DNA of 5,430 nucleotides, from assembly GCA_021798675.1 (NCBI GenBank), contig JAJZGE010000167.1, forward strand, positions 1 through 5,430. The letters are read 5' to 3'. Position numbers and translations under genes: made by a program. Under the pieces are notes generated by a model. That model saw only the letters and a program-made list of their open reading frames with translations. It searched no databases and was not told the DNA's origin. This DNA is from Pseudomonadota bacterium (lineage in GTDB: Bacteria > Pseudomonadota > Gammaproteobacteria > Xanthomonadales > Rhodanobacteraceae). Shown here piece after piece: positions 5,338-5,430 of the stretch (positions are counted from its first letter, which is position 1; the number at the start of each line of letters is the position of its first letter).

Positions 5338-5430
5338 CCCCCGAACTCGGCCAGCTCGCGCTGGTACTCGCCTTCCTGCTGGCCATTGCGCAGGGCTTGC
5401 TGCCCCTGCTGGGGGCCTGGCGCGGCAACC
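5334..5430 (+). CDS. ccmF: Cytochrome c-type heme lyase CcmF, N-terminal fragment (window edge)
   Basis: Only the first 32 codons are present; the frame runs open off the window end. The translation begins [20 protein letters not shown] and continues through a hydrophobic first membrane segment (about residues 6-26) into LGAWRGN, which matches the start of CcmF. CcmF is the large membrane component of the heme ligase that takes heme from CcmE and joins it to the CXXCH of apocytochrome c. Its start overlaps the ccmE stop as ATGA, and AGGA at 5321-5324 is a reasonable ribosome site. Gene order (after ccmE) strongly supports the call despite the short fragment. Confidence 0.88.
   Translation, partial: MTPELGQLALVLAFLLAIAQGLLPLLGAWRGN

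Overview
The window is a GC-rich (roughly two thirds G+C by eye), fully plus-strand stretch of a proteobacterial chromosome. The gene content is a kynurenine 3-monooxygenase gene and a DUF3293 gene, followed directly by a System I cytochrome c maturation (ccm) operon. The protein signatures (for example the CcmA P-loop GDNGSGKTT and a CcmE starting MNPTRKRR) best fit the Xanthomonadales/Lysobacterales of the Gammaproteobacteria, probably Rhodanobacteraceae (Rhodanobacter/Dyella/Frateuria type). This placement comes from recalled family resemblance, not from a search.

Layout. Positions 43-1452 encode kynurenine 3-monooxygenase (kmo), an FAD enzyme of aerobic tryptophan/kynurenine breakdown. 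Its end overlaps by 8 bases the start of a 135-residue DUF3293 protein of unknown function (1445-1852). After 58 bases the ccm genes begin: ccmA (1911-2540), ccmB (2958-3641), ccmC (3907-4665), ccmD (4662-4856), ccmE (4870-5337) and the first 32 codons of ccmF (from 5334, cut by the window edge). CcmA and CcmB form an ABC transporter-like ATPase. Together with CcmC and CcmD they load heme onto the periplasmic chaperone CcmE and release it, and CcmF is the core of the ligase that attaches heme to apocytochrome c.

The ccmC-D-E-F part is tightly packed (ATGA overlaps of 4 bases at C/D and E/F, and a 13-base gap at D/E). The front of the operon is interrupted by two non-coding gaps: 417 bases between ccmA and ccmB, and 265 bases between ccmB and ccmC. 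The first gap carries a short palindromic repeat-like unit, a 59-base nested hairpin with a UUCG-type tip, and a terminator-shaped hairpin that reads on the minus strand. The second carries a perfect 15-base inverted repeat and, just before ccmC, a four-codon mini-ORF. These gaps are the most unusual part of the window. I see no mobile element, CRISPR array, tRNA, rRNA or recognisable novel multi-gene system.
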